Notes under the pieces: generated by a model
Databases searched by the model: none
Seen by the model: the letters and a program-made list of their open reading frames with translations, nothing else
Told to the model about the DNA's origin: nothing
Program-made: the position numbers and the translations under genes
Source: 66-474 sp963771735
GTDB lineage: Bacteria > Pseudomonadota > Gammaproteobacteria > Xanthomonadales > Rhodanobacteraceae
Assembly (NCBI GenBank): GCA_963771735.1
Contig: CAVYUN010000002.1
Span: 620,001-684,000 of the forward strand
Direction: 5' to 3'
Length of the DNA: 64,000 bases
Shown: positions 63,610 through 64,000 of the stretch, in pieces
Layout of the letters: every line of letters starts with the position of its first letter
Numbering within the stretch: the first letter of the stretch is position 1

Positions 63610-64000
63610 ATGGCAGAGTTCGACAAACCATTTCCGACCGGGTTGATGATCGGCCCGATGCGAACCGGATCGACCTGGCTGTACGAATACCTCTCGTCGA
63701 GGGCGGACGTCTGCCTGCCTAGAGGACGTCAAGGAGACGTTTTATTTCGCCGAGAACTACGGCAAGGGCAAGGATTGGTACGAGAGCCATTTTCAGCATT
63801 ACGATCCGGAGCAGCCATCGTGGCATCATCGATGTTTCACCCACGCTGTTCCAGAACCACGACGCCATCGCGCGAGTGAGGCACGGCCTGCGCAATCCCG
63901 TCCTGATGGCGACGCTGAGGCAACCGATCGACAGAGCATGGTCGCATTACATGCACCTGCGCCAGTACGGTGCGACCACTCTGGACTTCGACGCGGCCGT
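63610..64000 (+). pseudogene. Sulfotransferase family protein, cut by the window edge and frame broken twice
   Basis: The 5'-phosphosulfate loop is MIGPMRTGSTWLYEYL at residues 13-28 from the ATG at 63610. One extra base near 63,720 and another near 63,825 move the frame; the corrected protein reads DVKETFYFAENYGKGKDWYE, IIDVSPTLFQNHDAIARV and then LMATLRQPIDRAWSHYMHL, a sulfotransferase 3'-phosphate (R-x-P-x-x-R-x-x-S-x-Y) motif. It continues past 64000. It acts on the glycan or another acceptor with PAPS. Upstream 63427-63609 holds no gene. Confidence 0.8.

Noticed and set aside
1..64000. CRISPR array, tRNA or rRNA genes, replication origin
   Set aside because: No regularly spaced direct repeats, cloverleaf sequences, rRNA segments or DnaA-box clusters were recognised by eye.

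Overview
The window is high-GC DNA from what looks like a gammaproteobacterium of the Xanthomonadales (Lysobacterales), most likely the Rhodanobacteraceae. That call is an inference from dense ATGA-type gene overlaps, the ubiJ-ubiB pair, ubiE, trmL, an S9 dipeptidyl-peptidase with a signal peptide, an AlgZ/AlgR-like LytTR pair and attC sites of the GTTAGGC type. I saw no rRNA, tRNA or CRISPR array.

Layout. (1) 1-16.1 kb: an exopolysaccharide or cell-surface locus with a cut-off thioesterase domain, YdcF-like protein, Wzx-like flippase, two tandem paralogous secreted beta-helix proteins, an AT-rich methyltransferase, galE, a sulfotransferase, a polysaccharide deacetylase, an ATP-grasp protein fused to a degenerate low-molecular-weight tyrosine phosphatase, a GT2 and a second ATP-grasp protein. 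(2) 16.4-29.2 kb: a one-strand cluster built around an amino acid:[carrier protein] ligase (a class II aminoacyl-tRNA synthetase homologue) with a dedicated carrier protein, DUF1839 protein, acyl-CoA dehydrogenase, GH2-like glycosidase, two double-domain alpha/beta hydrolases resembling the exosortase-associated hydrolases, a small hydrolase, and a flavin reductase plus flavin-dependent monooxygenase. This is the best candidate for a little-described system: an amino acid is probably activated on a carrier protein and oxidatively tailored, next to surface-glycan genes. Its middle (21.3-24.5 kb) is full of frame changes. (3) 29.3-41.1 kb: mostly housekeeping: a beta-solenoid lipoprotein, gpmA, ubiB-ubiJ, a yybP-ykoY manganese riboswitch before a GDT1/TMEM165 exporter, trmL, a 31-aa membrane peptide, SDR, ubiE, proline iminopeptidase, GST, APC permease and a membrane-anchored hydrolase. 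(4) 41.4-44.9 kb: an integron cassette run with three attC sites and no integrase seen (CALIN-like). It carries an AbiTii-domain defence-type gene split by an IS3-family element, a small membrane protein, a DUF2199 protein and a YdeI/OmpD-associated protein. (5) 45-50 kb: response regulator and histidine kinase, an esterase and an S9 peptidase. (6) 50.1-64 kb: a second polysaccharide locus with Wza-like export lipoprotein, Wzc-like tyrosine autokinase, two phosphotransferase-like proteins, a flippase, three GT4 glycosyltransferases, a multi-pass Wzy/GT-C-like protein, a methyltransferase-like protein and a second, incomplete sulfotransferase.

Single-base frame changes recur in otherwise well-conserved genes (17.59, 36.99, 44.10, 44.78, 48.5, 63.7 kb) and nearly all behave as +1 insertions, several in short homopolymers. 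Residual sequencing or assembly error is therefore a serious alternative to pseudogenisation; calls of 'pseudogene' here mean 'reading frame broken in this sequence'.
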